Assembly (NCBI GenBank): GCA_021816775.1
Contig: JAKAXA010000004.1
Span: forward strand, 1-64,000
Source: Pseudomonadota bacterium
GTDB lineage: Bacteria; Pseudomonadota; Gammaproteobacteria; Steroidobacterales; Steroidobacteraceae
Length of the DNA stretch: 64,000 nt
Direction: 5' to 3'
Shown in pieces: positions 17,845 through 26,533 of the stretch (the first letter of the stretch is position 1; each line of letters opens with the position of its first letter). Position numbers and translations under genes: made by a program. The notes beneath the pieces are model-generated. The model searched no databases and had not been told where the DNA came from. It saw only the letters and a list, made by a program, of their open reading frames with translations.

Positions 17845-18525
17845 TCACCAGATATCGGGCGACCAGTTCTTGTCTAACCCCGAGGCGTTCACCTCGCCGA
17901 TGCGCGCCACCGTGTCGGACTTCCAGTAGTACGGGGGGATCGGAATGTTCAGCGGCGCCGGCGAGCCCTCGATGACCCGCGCGGAGAAGTCATACATCGA
18001 TCCGTGGCACGCACAGTTAAATCCACCCGGCCACCACGGGGTCAGAGTGTGCGGCGCGGGCCGGTATCCGGGGATGCACTGCATGTGTGTGCAGAGCGCC
18101 ACGGCAATGAAGTACTCCGGGCGCAGCGCCCGATAGTCGCCGTTGACGAACTGCGGCGCGGGTTGCTGATTCTGCTTGCTGTCGGGATCCTTCAGGCGCT
18201 GGCGCAACGAGGGTTCGGCGAGCGTCTTGAGCATCCACGGCTCGCGCCTGAGGATCCAGATCGGCTTCTTCTTCCATTCGGCGAGAATTAATTGGCCGGG
18301 CTCCATGCGGCCGACATCCACTTCGATCGGCGCCCCGAGCGCCTCGACCGCCTTGCCGGGGTTCATGTTGTCGATCAGGGCATCGGCGAGGAGCCCCACC
18401 GCGCCGGCGCCCAACACGCCGGCGGTGGAGACCAGCAAGCGCCTGCGGGCCTTGTCGGTCGCCGGCGCAGGCCGGATGGAGTCCATGACCACCTCTGGTG
18501 CGACCTGATTCGCGTCATCTTTCAT
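17845..18525 (-). CDS. petA: Rieske iron-sulfur subunit of the bc1 complex
   Basis: This 226-residue protein has an N-terminal Arg-rich, single-helix anchor (ARRRLLVSTAGVLGAGAVGL) of twin-arginine type, then the Rieske domain. The cluster ligands are in CTHMQC (Cys145, His147; Cys150 for the disulfide) and CACHGS (Cys171, Cys173, His174). The boxes differ slightly from the usual CTHLGC and CPCHGS, and an insertion (PGYRPAPHTLTPWW) separates them. The Met for Leu in box 1 may tune the redox potential. It is the first gene of the operon; the start at 18525 is preferred over 18558. Confidence 0.93.
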   Translation of the reverse strand: MKDDANQVAPEVVMDSIRPAPATDKARRRLLVSTAGVLGAGAVGLLADALIDNMNPGKAVEALGAPIEVDVGRMEPGQLILAEWKKKPIWILRREPWMLKTLAEPSLRQRLKDPDSKQNQQPAPQFVNGDYRALRPEYFIAVALCTHMQCIPGYRPAPHTLTPWWPGGFNCACHGSMYDFSARVIEGSPAPLNIPIPPYYWKSDTVARIGEVNASGLDKNWSPDIW

Positions 18526-19031
18526 GGTCTGCGCCTTTCTGCCGTGTGCCTGCTGCAATGCGTTGAAACAAAACGGAGCTGACGTCGAGCGGAAGTCGTC
18601 TCGATCGAATTTCTGCGCCGCGGATGGCGGGCGGCGCGCCCACTATCCGCGCCGTTGCATCAAAAGAGTATTGCCGGCGATTCTCGAGACGGCGCCGGAC
18701 CGTGACGGATGCCGCGCAGCAGACGCCGCGCTGGTTCTTCTTCGAAGAGAACGGATCCAAAGGCAAGAATCGAACCCTGTTGCAGAATTCCCGATCGTCT
18801 GAGCGGTCTCGCGGATCTCCAGTTGGTTTCCGCAAGCCGCCCGCTCGCATCGGTTCCATTGACGTGCGTATGATATCGGGCGCTGTTGTTGAGGCGAGCC
18901 TATTTCGACACGACGTGCATGAAAGTTGATCATTATCACGCGTCACAATGCAGTCTGCAGATCGCCGGCGCATGGCGGCGCATTCCCGTATATTGATATC
19001 AATCTGTCAGTCGATGTTTGCGACCTACCCG
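18526..19031. other. Divergent promoter region between petA and the SDR gene
   Basis: No gene is supported in about 500 nt. It must hold the promoters of the bc1 operon (leftward) and the SDR gene (rightward). Two perfect palindromes stand out: TCTTCGAAGA at 18739-18748 and ATTGATATCAAT at 18992-19003. Confidence 0.6.
18992..19003. promoter_or_regulatory. 12-bp palindrome upstream of the SDR gene
   Basis: ATTGATATCAAT is a perfect palindrome 28 nt before the chosen SDR start, within a short AT-rich patch. Its size and position fit a dimeric repressor site. No regulator can be named. Confidence 0.35.
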
Positions 19032-19805
19032 ATGGAATCACAGTCAGCCGACTATCTTCAGCTGCTTCAGTACGATGCCCCGGCCGATCTGCTCGCAGAG
19101 CGTGTCATCCTCGTGACCGGAGCCGCGCAGGGCATCGGCCGCGCCGTGTCACTGCGTTACGCGCGGCACGGCGCGAATCTGATCCTGCTCGATTGGGACC
19201 GCGCGGGACTCGACAGCCTCGGCGATGAAATTGCGGCACAGGGCGGCCATGAGCCGCTGCTGTGCCCCGCCGACCTTTCTGGAATCACGATCAGCGGGCT
19301 GCGCGAGATCGCCGATTGCATCGGCGCGCGCTTCGGGCGGCTCGACGGTCTGCTCAACAACGCCGCCTGGATCGGAGCGCTGAGCCCGTTCGAGCATTGC
19401 CCGCCGGCGGCCTGGACCAAGGTGATGAACGTCAATCTCGCCGCGCCGTTCTTCCTGACGCAATGGTGCATGCCGCTGCTGCACAAGTCCGAGGACCCGG
19501 TGGTTGGCTTCTCCCTGCATGCCGCCAACCGCGCGTATTGGGGCGGCTTCGCCATGGCCAAGGCTGCGCAAGAGGCGCTCATCGGAGTCGTGGCGCACGA
19601 GTATCACGCGCACAGCGCCCACCCCGTGCGCCTCTTCGGCATCGATCCGGGCGCGGTGATGACTCCGGGACGGCGCCTGCATTACCCGGGCGAGTCATGC
19701 GACGCGCATCCACTTCCCGAACAGGTGACCGGCCCGTATCTGTACGCGATGGGGCCGGCGGCGCGCGGACAGAGTCCTCTGCTGCTGCGCGCAGCGACCG
19801 GCTGA
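19032..19805 (+). CDS. YciK-like short-chain dehydrogenase lacking the catalytic Tyr
   Basis: This 257-residue Rossmann protein opens YDAPADLLAERVILVTGAAQ, with GIG completing the glycine-rich loop of the cofactor site. NNAA follows at 109-112. In YciK relatives the active site reads SSS...GAYAxSK; here it is FSLHAANRAYWGGFAMAK. The position of the catalytic Tyr is therefore Phe173 (Lys177 kept), and the Ser triplet is reduced to one (Ser161). IDPGAVMTPGRR and PEQVTGPYLYAMG match the YciK C-terminal part. It may bind NAD(P) without normal SDR catalysis. An ATG at 19014 is an alternative start; neither has a clear ribosome site. Confidence 0.82.
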   Translation: MESQSADYLQLLQYDAPADLLAERVILVTGAAQGIGRAVSLRYARHGANLILLDWDRAGLDSLGDEIAAQGGHEPLLCPADLSGITISGLREIADCIGARFGRLDGLLNNAAWIGALSPFEHCPPAAWTKVMNVNLAAPFFLTQWCMPLLHKSEDPVVGFSLHAANRAYWGGFAMAKAAQEALIGVVAHEYHAHSAHPVRLFGIDPGAVMTPGRRLHYPGESCDAHPLPEQVTGPYLYAMGPAARGQSPLLLRAATG

Positions 19806-19848
19806 CGGATTGTCCGTCGGCCACGGCCAAGGCCCGAGAGCAACGGAC

Positions 19849-20787
19849 TCAGTCGCAGTCTGCGGCGCGCACGCCGCGCTTCCTGCGCGGTTCCTTCGCC
19901 GAGCCGCCCACCGTTTCGAGTAAGTAGTCGATGAACACGCGCACCTTGATGGGCAGGTGCTGGTGAGTGAGGTAGACCGCGAAGAGGCTCATCTGCATCT
20001 TGCGGTACTCCTCGAGGATCGGCACGAGGCGCCCGTGACGTATCGCGTCCTCGACGATGAAGGTCGGCTGCATGATGATCCCGCCGTCGGCCTCTGCCAG
20101 CGCGCACAGCAGATCACCGTTTGTGGCGTGAACGGCGGGCCGCACGCGCACACGCGTGACTTTACCCGCCGAGTGGGTGAACGGCCACTCGTCGCCGGAC
20201 CACAAGTACCTGTAACTGAGGACGGCATGCCGCTCGAGATCGGTGGGCACGCGCGGCGTACCGTGCTGGCGCAGATATCCCGGGGCCGCGCACACCACCA
20301 GGCTGATCGGGGCAATGCGCCGCGCGATGAGATTTCCGTCGATGGAGCTGGCGATGCGCAGCGCGAGGTCAATGCCCTCGTTGGCCAGATCCACCATCCG
20401 GTCCGACAGATCGATGTCCAGCCGCAGATCCGGGTAGCGTGCGCGGAAGCCCGGAAGAATCCCGCTCAGGCGGAGCACGCCGAACGACAGCGGCGCGGAG
20501 ATGCGCAGCACTCCGGTCGGCTGCGCGACGCGCGCGGCGGCGGCTGACTCCGCCTCGCCGATCTGCTCGAGGATCAGGCGCGCCCGCGCACAGAACTCGG
20601 CGCCCGCATCGGTCAACGAAAGCCGGCGTGTGGTGCGGTTCAGCAGTCGCGCGCCGAGATGGCGTTCCAGGGACGCGACCTGGCGCGTCACCGCCGGATT
20701 GGACAGTCCGAGTGCCTCCGCGGCGCGCGCAAAGCTGCCCGAATCAACGACCTGCAGCAGAACCCGCATGGCGTAGGTGATATCCAT
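19849..20787 (-). CDS. LysR-family transcriptional regulator
   Basis: The 312-residue protein has the N-terminal winged helix (GSFARAAEALGLSNPAVTRQ then LERHLGARLLNRTTRRLSLT) and a periplasmic-binding-fold effector domain (GVLRISAPLSFGVLRL onward). This is the subgroup that often controls oxidoreductase or quinone-response genes next to it. It is divergent from the doxX-like gene across 230 nt holding two direct repeats, so it probably regulates that gene and itself. A basic tail (EPRRKRGVR) ends the protein. The effector is unknown. Confidence 0.92.
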   Translation of the reverse strand: MDITYAMRVLLQVVDSGSFARAAEALGLSNPAVTRQVASLERHLGARLLNRTTRRLSLTDAGAEFCARARLILEQIGEAESAAAARVAQPTGVLRISAPLSFGVLRLSGILPGFRARYPDLRLDIDLSDRMVDLANEGIDLALRIASSIDGNLIARRIAPISLVVCAAPGYLRQHGTPRVPTDLERHAVLSYRYLWSGDEWPFTHSAGKVTRVRVRPAVHATNGDLLCALAEADGGIIMQPTFIVEDAIRHGRLVPILEEYRKMQMSLFAVYLTHQHLPIKVRVFIDYLLETVGGSAKEPRRKRGVRAADCD

Positions 20788-20797
20788 GGTGCTCCCA

Positions 20798-20853
20798 TTT
20801 ATTCCGAATTCTGCAATTATAAATTATCACGCAGGGTATTTTATTCCATTCTG
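20798..20853. promoter_or_regulatory. Repeated operator-like sites between lysR and doxX
   Basis: TTTATTCC-GA-ATTCTG (20798-20813) and TTTATTCC-ATTCTG (20840-20853) start 42 bp apart, about four helical turns, in an AT-rich island just upstream of the LysR start. LysR proteins bind paired sites spaced over several turns. This is a good candidate for the binding region of the adjacent regulator. Confidence 0.5.
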
Positions 20854-21017
20854 AGTTCTCTCATAGTTCGCACCAGCACCAGGGCCCGTATCGCGAGGCG
20901 AAGCCTTGCGAAGACGGCGCACAGGCGCTGTAGCGCCGCCCGTCCCTGTGCAGGCACGATGCGCGCGATGATCCGCTGGACTGTATTCGAGCCACAGATC
21001 GCACTGGAGAGCTAAAC

Positions 21018-21419
21018 ATGACCAATCAATCCACGGCGCCGTATGGCGTAACCTTGCTCCGGGTGAGCCTCGGCGTGCTGTTTCTGGCACACGTCGGGCT
21101 GAAGATCTTCGTGTTCACGATCCCCGGATTCGTCGGCTACTTCGCGACGCTCGGTCTTCCTGCAATCGCCGCGTACGGCGTGATCGCGCTCGAGCTGGTC
21201 GGCGGCCTCGCCCTGGTGCTCGGCATCTACGCACCGTGGGTGGCGGTTCCGCTCGCACTCGAGATGCTTGGCACGATCGTGATGGTGCACGGCCACAACG
21301 GCTGGCTCTTCACCAACGCCGGCGGCGGCTGGGAGTACCCGGCGTTCTGGGCGATCAGCCTGGTGGCACTCTCGCTGCTCGGCGACGGCGCATTTGCGCT
21401 GCTTCCCGCGCGACGGTGA
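21018..21419 (+). CDS. DoxX-family membrane protein
   Basis: This 133-residue, four-helix membrane protein has PYGVTLLRVSLGVLFLAHVG, then FVGYFATLGLPAIAAYGVIA with ELVGGLALVLGIY, and a last helix AFWAISLVALSLLGDGAFAL. NGWLFTNAGGGWEYP in the last loop is the DoxX signature. Members are linked to thiol or quinone redox stress and often sit beside a LysR or MarR regulator. Here the divergent LysR gene is the likely controller. The role is inferred from context. Confidence 0.88.
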   Translation: MTNQSTAPYGVTLLRVSLGVLFLAHVGLKIFVFTIPGFVGYFATLGLPAIAAYGVIALELVGGLALVLGIYAPWVAVPLALEMLGTIVMVHGHNGWLFTNAGGGWEYPAFWAISLVALSLLGDGAFALLPARR

Positions 21420-22087
21420 CGGCCTGCGGGGAGCGATGAACAGGGCCCGGGCAGAGTGCAGAGGAAGCGATGAGCATGCGTCCCGGCGTGCTCATCGCGC
21501 ACGATCCGCCCGGCGTCCCTCGCCCTCTCGCCGAGCCACAGTCCGCCAGTCATCGGCGTCTTAAGCCCCGCGCCCGCAAGACGCCGAGCCGCGTTTGGGC
21601 GGCAGATCGGCCGGATCCGCCAACGCGCGTGTGATGCGCTCGGTGCCCGACGGCCGGCTCGCCTTGCGACGGGAGCCGATCAGCGCAGAGCGCGCGCCAT
21701 CTGCCAGCCGCCCGAGTTGGGCAAGTCCCGCACGCCCCGACCAACCTCGGCGCCGCTCCCAACATGCCACTGCCCGGCTGCGCCGGGCTTTTTGCCCGGT
21801 CACCTGCCCGCGCACGGTCACGGCCGCGAAAGGCGTGCCAGGCCCCATACGTATGCGCTTGACTCCGGCGCCCTGAGGTAATATTGGATGGTTGCTCGTC
21901 ACGGGTGAACCGAATCAGGGTGCGGATGGAGGCAGAAGCATCGAGGCTGCGCGACCGCGCCGCAAAGCCCCGGCCAAGAACATTGATCCCTCGGGTGCCG
22001 TACGCGGTGCCTCGGGCGTCAGGGATGGCCTGCCCGGCCCTTTGGAGAAAATCACAGCCAGCGCGCCTCGCGCGCCGCTGAATCGAA
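21420..22087. other. Gene-free stretch with an isolated terminator
   Basis: About 670 nt with only Arg/Pro-rich open frames and no ribosome sites. The notable element is a strong intrinsic terminator on the plus strand at 21772-21793, about 350 nt beyond the doxX stop. Either doxX has a long 3' leader or a short untranslated RNA ends here. Confidence 0.5.
21772..21793 (+). terminator. Intrinsic terminator
   Basis: GCCCGG and CCGGGC form a 6-bp stem (7 bp if the C-G at the loop base is counted) around CTGCG, followed directly by five Ts. It is the clearest rho-independent terminator in the window. Confidence 0.75.
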
Positions 22088-24517
22088 ATGCCGTCGATTC
22101 CGATCAACCGAGTCCTCTCCGCGGTGACCCACGGCGTGTTCGCGGTCGCCGTCGCGGCGAGCGCACTGAGTCTGGCGATGCTGCGGGCGTGGCAGTCGCC
22201 AACGATCCCCGGCGCCGCGCCGGGCTATCACTACCTGGCGCTCGGCTTTCGGCGCGCCACCGGCACACACTATTCCGGTCTGTTGAGCAAGCAGGTGTTC
22301 GAGCTGGAGCCGCTGCTGCCACCGGGATTCGGGCTCGGCATGGCCTTTGGCAGCCGGGTCGCTCTCGGCACGCGCCCGCAAGGACCCTTCACGCGCGAGA
22401 ATACCGTGACGGTAATCGGCGGCTACCTGCGTGCGCTGCACGTCCACCCCCTGGTTGGGCGGCTGATCACCGCCGGGGAGCAGCGCCGCGGCGCGGCCGT
22501 CACGCTCATGTCCGAACCGCTCGCGCAGCGCCTCTTTGGCACGCCGCAGGCGGCGGTCGGGCGAAGCGTGTTCACGCAGCACGGCTTTGAGCTGCGCGTG
22601 ATCGGCGTGCTGCCGCGGACGTTCCGCGGTGGCCTGGGCGACATCGGGCGCACCCGGGCGAATCTCTGGGTGCCCTATACGGTCATGGTTGCCGTGCAGA
22701 TGGGCCGCTGGCCGCAGGGCCTGCCAAAGCCTGACATGGTCGCGGCGCTGCCGATCCTGGGACCTGCCGCGCTGCTGAGCGTCCCGAGACGCATCACGCC
22801 GGCGCAATTGGCCTTGACCCTGCGGCGGCTGCGCAAGTCGGCGGCGGGCATTGTGCCGCCCGACGTGAAGGGGTTCGCGACGCACCGGCCGTACTCGCCG
22901 TTCCCCGCCATACAGCGCTCACGCGCGCGGCGCATCCGCCTCGCGATGGCCATTGCGTTCGGGACGCTCGCGATCGCCGCGCTCAATCTTCTGGTGGTCG
23001 CCTGGCTGGTGTGGCTGCGGCGCCGGGCAACGCTGCGCATCGAGCGCGTGCTCGGCGCGCGCCGCGGCTACCTGCTCGGGCGCTTCGCGCTCGAGGCGCT
23101 GACTTCGCTTGCGTTCGTGCTTGCCACGAGTTTCGCGTTGGTGGCCGGTGCGGTGCTCGTCCTGCGCCACTTCGCGCCCCGGTACGCGGCAGTGCTGACC
23201 CATGGCGCCCTCGCACCCACGTTGAGCTGGCTCGTACCGGTGCTCGCGCTCGTCGTGGTGCTCGCCAAAGCCCTGCCGCTCGGCGCGCTGCTGCGCCGCG
23301 AGGCGCTCGAGACCGAGCGCCTCGCAACCCTCAATCAGGCAGACCGCGCCGGGAGCGCCGCGCTCATCGGCCTGGAAGTGATGCTCGCGGCACTGCTCAC
23401 CGTCGCGGCCTCCTGGTCCATCTCGTACGCCTGGCGCACTCATGAGGCACCGCTCGGCTTTCTCGCTCGGCCGGCAACACTGATGGCGACGCGCTGGGCG
23501 GGCCCGAACCTGGCCATCCGCCATGCCGGCACGCCCGCCCGGCTCGCGCTGGCTCGCATCATCGGGGTGACTCACGCCCTGGCGCCGGGCGCGGCAGTGG
23601 GAATAGGCCCCAATATCGAGCCCACGCACGGCTTTGAATTTCCGCGCGCGGTCCGTGCGGGCAAGCGGATCACGAGCGCGTGCACCGCTGTCGCCTCGAC
23701 CGGCTGGCTGCGGGCCGTCGGCGCACATCTGCAGGCCGGCGAAATGTTCCCGTCGGGCCGGAGCGATGGCGGCGCCGTTCTCATCGATACCCAGGTGGCG
23801 CGCACGCTATTTGGCTCGCCGGCAGAGGCCTTGGGCAGGAGCCTGGAATTCGCGCGACGCCCCGAGCGCGTCATCGGCGTGCTCGCACCGATGCACTTGC
23901 GCGGCGCCGCACAGCCGGCCTGCCCGCTCGTGGTCGAGGACCTGCGCGCGCATATGGCGCAGATGCTCAATCCCGCAACTCTGGCGATCGGGGGAGCGCT
24001 GCCGCGGGGCGAGCGTGAGCTGCTGCGCCATCGGGTCATGCGGGTGTTGACACAAGCGGGTCTGACCGTGCAAGTTGGGCCCCCGAAATCGACCCACGCC
24101 GAGCGCGCTTGGCTGGCCTCTCCCGAGAGCGCCCAGGCCCGGCTGTTCGCGGGGATCGCCCTGTTCGCGTGGATCGTGGCACTTTCGGGCGTTTTCGCCC
24201 AGCTGAGGCTGTTCCTCGTTACCCGCAAGCGGGCGCGCGCGATTCACGCCGCGCTCGGCGCCAGTCCGCGCTGGCTGTACCGCCGAGTCCTCGGTGGAAC
24301 GCTGGCGCTGGCGGCGGCGGGAATGGCCCTGACCCTGCTCGCGCTCCCGTGGCTGGCGCGCCAGTTCGAGTTTCTCTCGGGTGCGCAGGCCGCGCCGTTC
24401 GGTGCAGCGAGCGGGGTCGCATTTATTATTTTATGGGCGGCAGTGGCCGCCGTAGTTCATGGCCCGGCGCGGTTGGCAGCGCGCGAAGCGCCAGCGGAGA
24501 GTCTGCATGAGCTCTGA
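22088..24517 (+). CDS. FtsX/MacB-type ABC transporter permease (tandem, 809 aa)
   Basis: A first membrane helix (about 12-30) is followed by a large periplasmic core-type domain (about 40-280), three helices (about 280-400), another helix near 420-440, a second periplasmic domain (about 450-670) and three more helices to the end (FAGIALFAWIVALSGVF and later). This tandem MacB_PCD-FtsX layout belongs to type VII ABC systems, which move molecules across or out of the inner membrane by mechanotransmission rather than by a classical channel. It overlaps the next gene by 11 nt. With the adaptor and ATPase downstream it forms a three-gene exporter. The substrate is unknown and there is no TolC gene nearby. 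Confidence 0.85.
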   Translation: MPSIPINRVLSAVTHGVFAVAVAASALSLAMLRAWQSPTIPGAAPGYHYLALGFRRATGTHYSGLLSKQVFELEPLLPPGFGLGMAFGSRVALGTRPQGPFTRENTVTVIGGYLRALHVHPLVGRLITAGEQRRGAAVTLMSEPLAQRLFGTPQAAVGRSVFTQHGFELRVIGVLPRTFRGGLGDIGRTRANLWVPYTVMVAVQMGRWPQGLPKPDMVAALPILGPAALLSVPRRITPAQLALTLRRLRKSAAGIVPPDVKGFATHRPYSPFPAIQRSRARRIRLAMAIAFGTLAIAALNLLVVAWLVWLRRRATLRIERVLGARRGYLLGRFALEALTSLAFVLATSFALVAGAVLVLRHFAPRYAAVLTHGALAPTLSWLVPVLALVVVLAKALPLGALLRREALETERLATLNQADRAGSAALIGLEVMLAALLTVAASWSISYAWRTHEAPLGFLARPATLMATRWAGPNLAIRHAGTPARLALARIIGVTHALAPGAAVGIGPNIEPTHGFEFPRAVRAGKRITSACTAVASTGWLRAVGAHLQAGEMFPSGRSDGGAVLIDTQVARTLFGSPAEALGRSLEFARRPERVIGVLAPMHLRGAAQPACPLVVEDLRAHMAQMLNPATLAIGGALPRGERELLRHRVMRVLTQAGLTVQVGPPKSTHAERAWLASPESAQARLFAGIALFAWIVALSGVFAQLRLFLVTRKRARAIHAALGASPRWLYRRVLGGTLALAAAGMALTLLALPWLARQFEFLSGAQAAPFGAASGVAFIILWAAVAAVVHGPARLAAREAPAESLHEL

Positions 24518-25799
24518 GCGAAAATCCGACCTGTTCACCACCATGGACGAGCACCGCGCGCGGCCGAAGCGGCCGTGGTGGCGGCGGCATTCGACCTGGG
24601 CCCTGGCCGGGGCCGTGATAGTGCTCGGCGGGGCCGGCTGGGCCTGGCAGGTCAATGCCCGCGACGTCGCGGAGGTGCCGCTGCGCTCTCTGTACATCGG
24701 CACCGTGCAGCACGGTACGTTCGCCGTGCGCGTGCAGGCGACCGGCAAGCTGGTTCCGGCGCAATCGCGGTGGATCGCCGCGCCCGCCACCGGTGTGGTC
24801 GAGGCGGTATGGGTCGAGCCGGGCCAGCAGGTCAAGCGGGGCGAGCCGCTGGTGACTCTGTCAAACCCGCAGATGGCCAATGCCGCGCAAAGCGCCGCGG
24901 CCGCACTCGCCGCCGCGCGGGCCGAACTGATCGCCCAGGAACAGAGCGAGGAGAGCGCCGTGCTCAACGAGCGCTCGCGAATCGCCAGTATGAGGGTCCA
25001 TCTGGAAAGCTCGGCCATGCACGTCGCCGCCGACGGCAAGCTCGCCGCCGAGGGCATCGTCGGGCATTACCAATACGCCGATGAGAAGCTGCGCTACGGC
25101 CTGCAGCAAAAGCAGCTGCACCTCGAGCAGCAGCGCCTGGCGCGTCTGAAATCCGGCAATCGCGCTCTGCTGCGCGCCGAGCGCGAGCGGGTGGAGCAGC
25201 AGAAGGTGCTGACGGCGTTGCGCGAATCGGAGCTCGCGCGCCTCACGGTGCGCGCGCCGGTCGCCGGACAGATCGAGGAGATCGATGCCCAGATGGGCCA
25301 ACAGGTCACCGTCGGGACCGACCTCGCCCGAGTAACCTCCCCCGATGCGCTCATGGCCCAGCTGCACGTCAGCCAGTATTCCGCCGGCAGCGTCAAGCCG
25401 GGACTCGCCGTGCGCATCGACACCCATGACGGCATGGTCGCGGGGCGGGTCGTACGCGTCGACCCCACGGTCAAGGACGGCGTGGTGACCGTCGATGTGC
25501 GCCTGACCGGCACCCCGCCGGCCGGCTCGCGTGCCAACGAGAGTGTCGATGCCACCATTCGGGTCGCTATGCTGCACAGCGTCGATTTCGTCGTGCGGCC
25601 GGCCGGCGCGGTCGGGGGAAAGAAGGATCATGTGTTCGTCGTCGACCCGAAAGGCACTCGCGCGGTGCGCCGGGCGGTGCGTTTTGGTGTTGGCTCCATC
25701 AGCCGCATTCAGGTGCTCTCGGGGCTGCACGCCGGGGAGCGCGTTGTGCTCTCGGATACCTCCGCCTACTCGGGCGATCAGGCGCTCGAGCTGCGTTGA
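24507..25799 (+). CDS. HlyD/MacA-type periplasmic adaptor protein
   Basis: The ATG at 24507 lies inside the end of the permease gene, behind GCGGAGAG. Features in order are a cytoplasmic basic head (RPKRPWWRR), an anchor helix (WALAGAVIVLGGAGWAW), lipoyl-like half (VEAVWVEPGQQVKRGEPLV), a coiled coil rich in Glu/Gln/Arg (about 115-235), the second lipoyl half (LTVRAPVAGQIEEIDAQMGQ) and beta-barrel/proximal domains. The adaptor should link the FtsX-type permease to an outer-membrane duct. It has 430 residues, normal for the family. The duct must be encoded elsewhere. Confidence 0.88.
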   Translation: MSSERKSDLFTTMDEHRARPKRPWWRRHSTWALAGAVIVLGGAGWAWQVNARDVAEVPLRSLYIGTVQHGTFAVRVQATGKLVPAQSRWIAAPATGVVEAVWVEPGQQVKRGEPLVTLSNPQMANAAQSAAAALAAARAELIAQEQSEESAVLNERSRIASMRVHLESSAMHVAADGKLAAEGIVGHYQYADEKLRYGLQQKQLHLEQQRLARLKSGNRALLRAERERVEQQKVLTALRESELARLTVRAPVAGQIEEIDAQMGQQVTVGTDLARVTSPDALMAQLHVSQYSAGSVKPGLAVRIDTHDGMVAGRVVRVDPTVKDGVVTVDVRLTGTPPAGSRANESVDATIRVAMLHSVDFVVRPAGAVGGKKDHVFVVDPKGTRAVRRAVRFGVGSISRIQVLSGLHAGERVVLSDTSAYSGDQALELR

Positions 25800-25826
25800 G
25801 CTGCGCACGGGAGCTGGAATTCACCC

Positions 25827-26504
25827 ATGACTGAGACCGCGGTGATCGAGCTGACGGGGCTCACCAAGCGCTACCGTCTCGAGGCGCTCGACACCTATGC
25901 GCTGCGCGAGGTGAATCTGCGCATCGAGCGCGGTGAGTTCGTTGCAGTCACCGGGCCTTCCGGCTGCGGCAAGTCGACGCTCATGGCGGTCATGGGGCTG
26001 CTGCTTCAGTTCGATCAGGGACGCTACCGGCTGGCCGGACGCGACGTCAGCGACCTCGATGGCGACACCCGCGCCCTGGTGCGCAACCGGCACATCGGCT
26101 TCGTGTTCCAGTCATTTAATTTGATCAGCGAGCTCACGGTGCTCGAGAACGTCGCCCTGCCGCTGAAATTGCGCGGCGGCGTGGCACGACGGGAGCGCGA
26201 GCGGCGGGCCGGCGCGGTGCTCGCGCGCGTCGGACTCGAAGAGCGCCTTGAACACTATCCCCACCAGCTCTCCGGCGGTCAGCAGCAGCGCGTCGCGATC
26301 GCACGCGCCCTGGTCGGAGAGCCGGACTTGATCCTGGCGGACGAGCCGACCGGCAACCTCGACAGTCACAGCGCGGAGGCGGTGATGGCATTGCTCGCGG
26401 AGCTGAACGCGGCAGGCACCACGCTGTGCCTGGTGACGCACGATGCGCGCCTCGCCGCACGCGCCGGGCGCATCGTGCCGATGCTAGACGGCCGGATGCA
26501 CTGA
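25827..26504 (+). CDS. ABC transporter ATPase of the MacB/LolD type
   Basis: This 225-residue ATPase has a Walker A (GPSGCGKST), a Q-loop (FVFQSFNLI), the signature LSGGQQQRVAIARAL, a Walker B (LILADEPTGNLDS) and a switch His (VTHD). The -GNLDS- sequence after Walker B is typical of LolD/MacB/FtsE-type systems. It supplies energy to the FtsX-type permease two genes upstream. It sits 27 nt after the adaptor stop and ends the three-gene operon. Confidence 0.93.
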   Translation: MTETAVIELTGLTKRYRLEALDTYALREVNLRIERGEFVAVTGPSGCGKSTLMAVMGLLLQFDQGRYRLAGRDVSDLDGDTRALVRNRHIGFVFQSFNLISELTVLENVALPLKLRGGVARRERERRAGAVLARVGLEERLEHYPHQLSGGQQQRVAIARALVGEPDLILADEPTGNLDSHSAEAVMALLAELNAAGTTLCLVTHDARLAARAGRIVPMLDGRMH

Positions 26505-26533
26505 GGCGACGCGCGATCGCGGGGCAAAGCCCG

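Noticed and set aside
18762-18790. GAATCGAACCC on the plus strand, T-arm-like on the other strand
   Set aside because: The stem has mismatches and no further tRNA arms fit around it.
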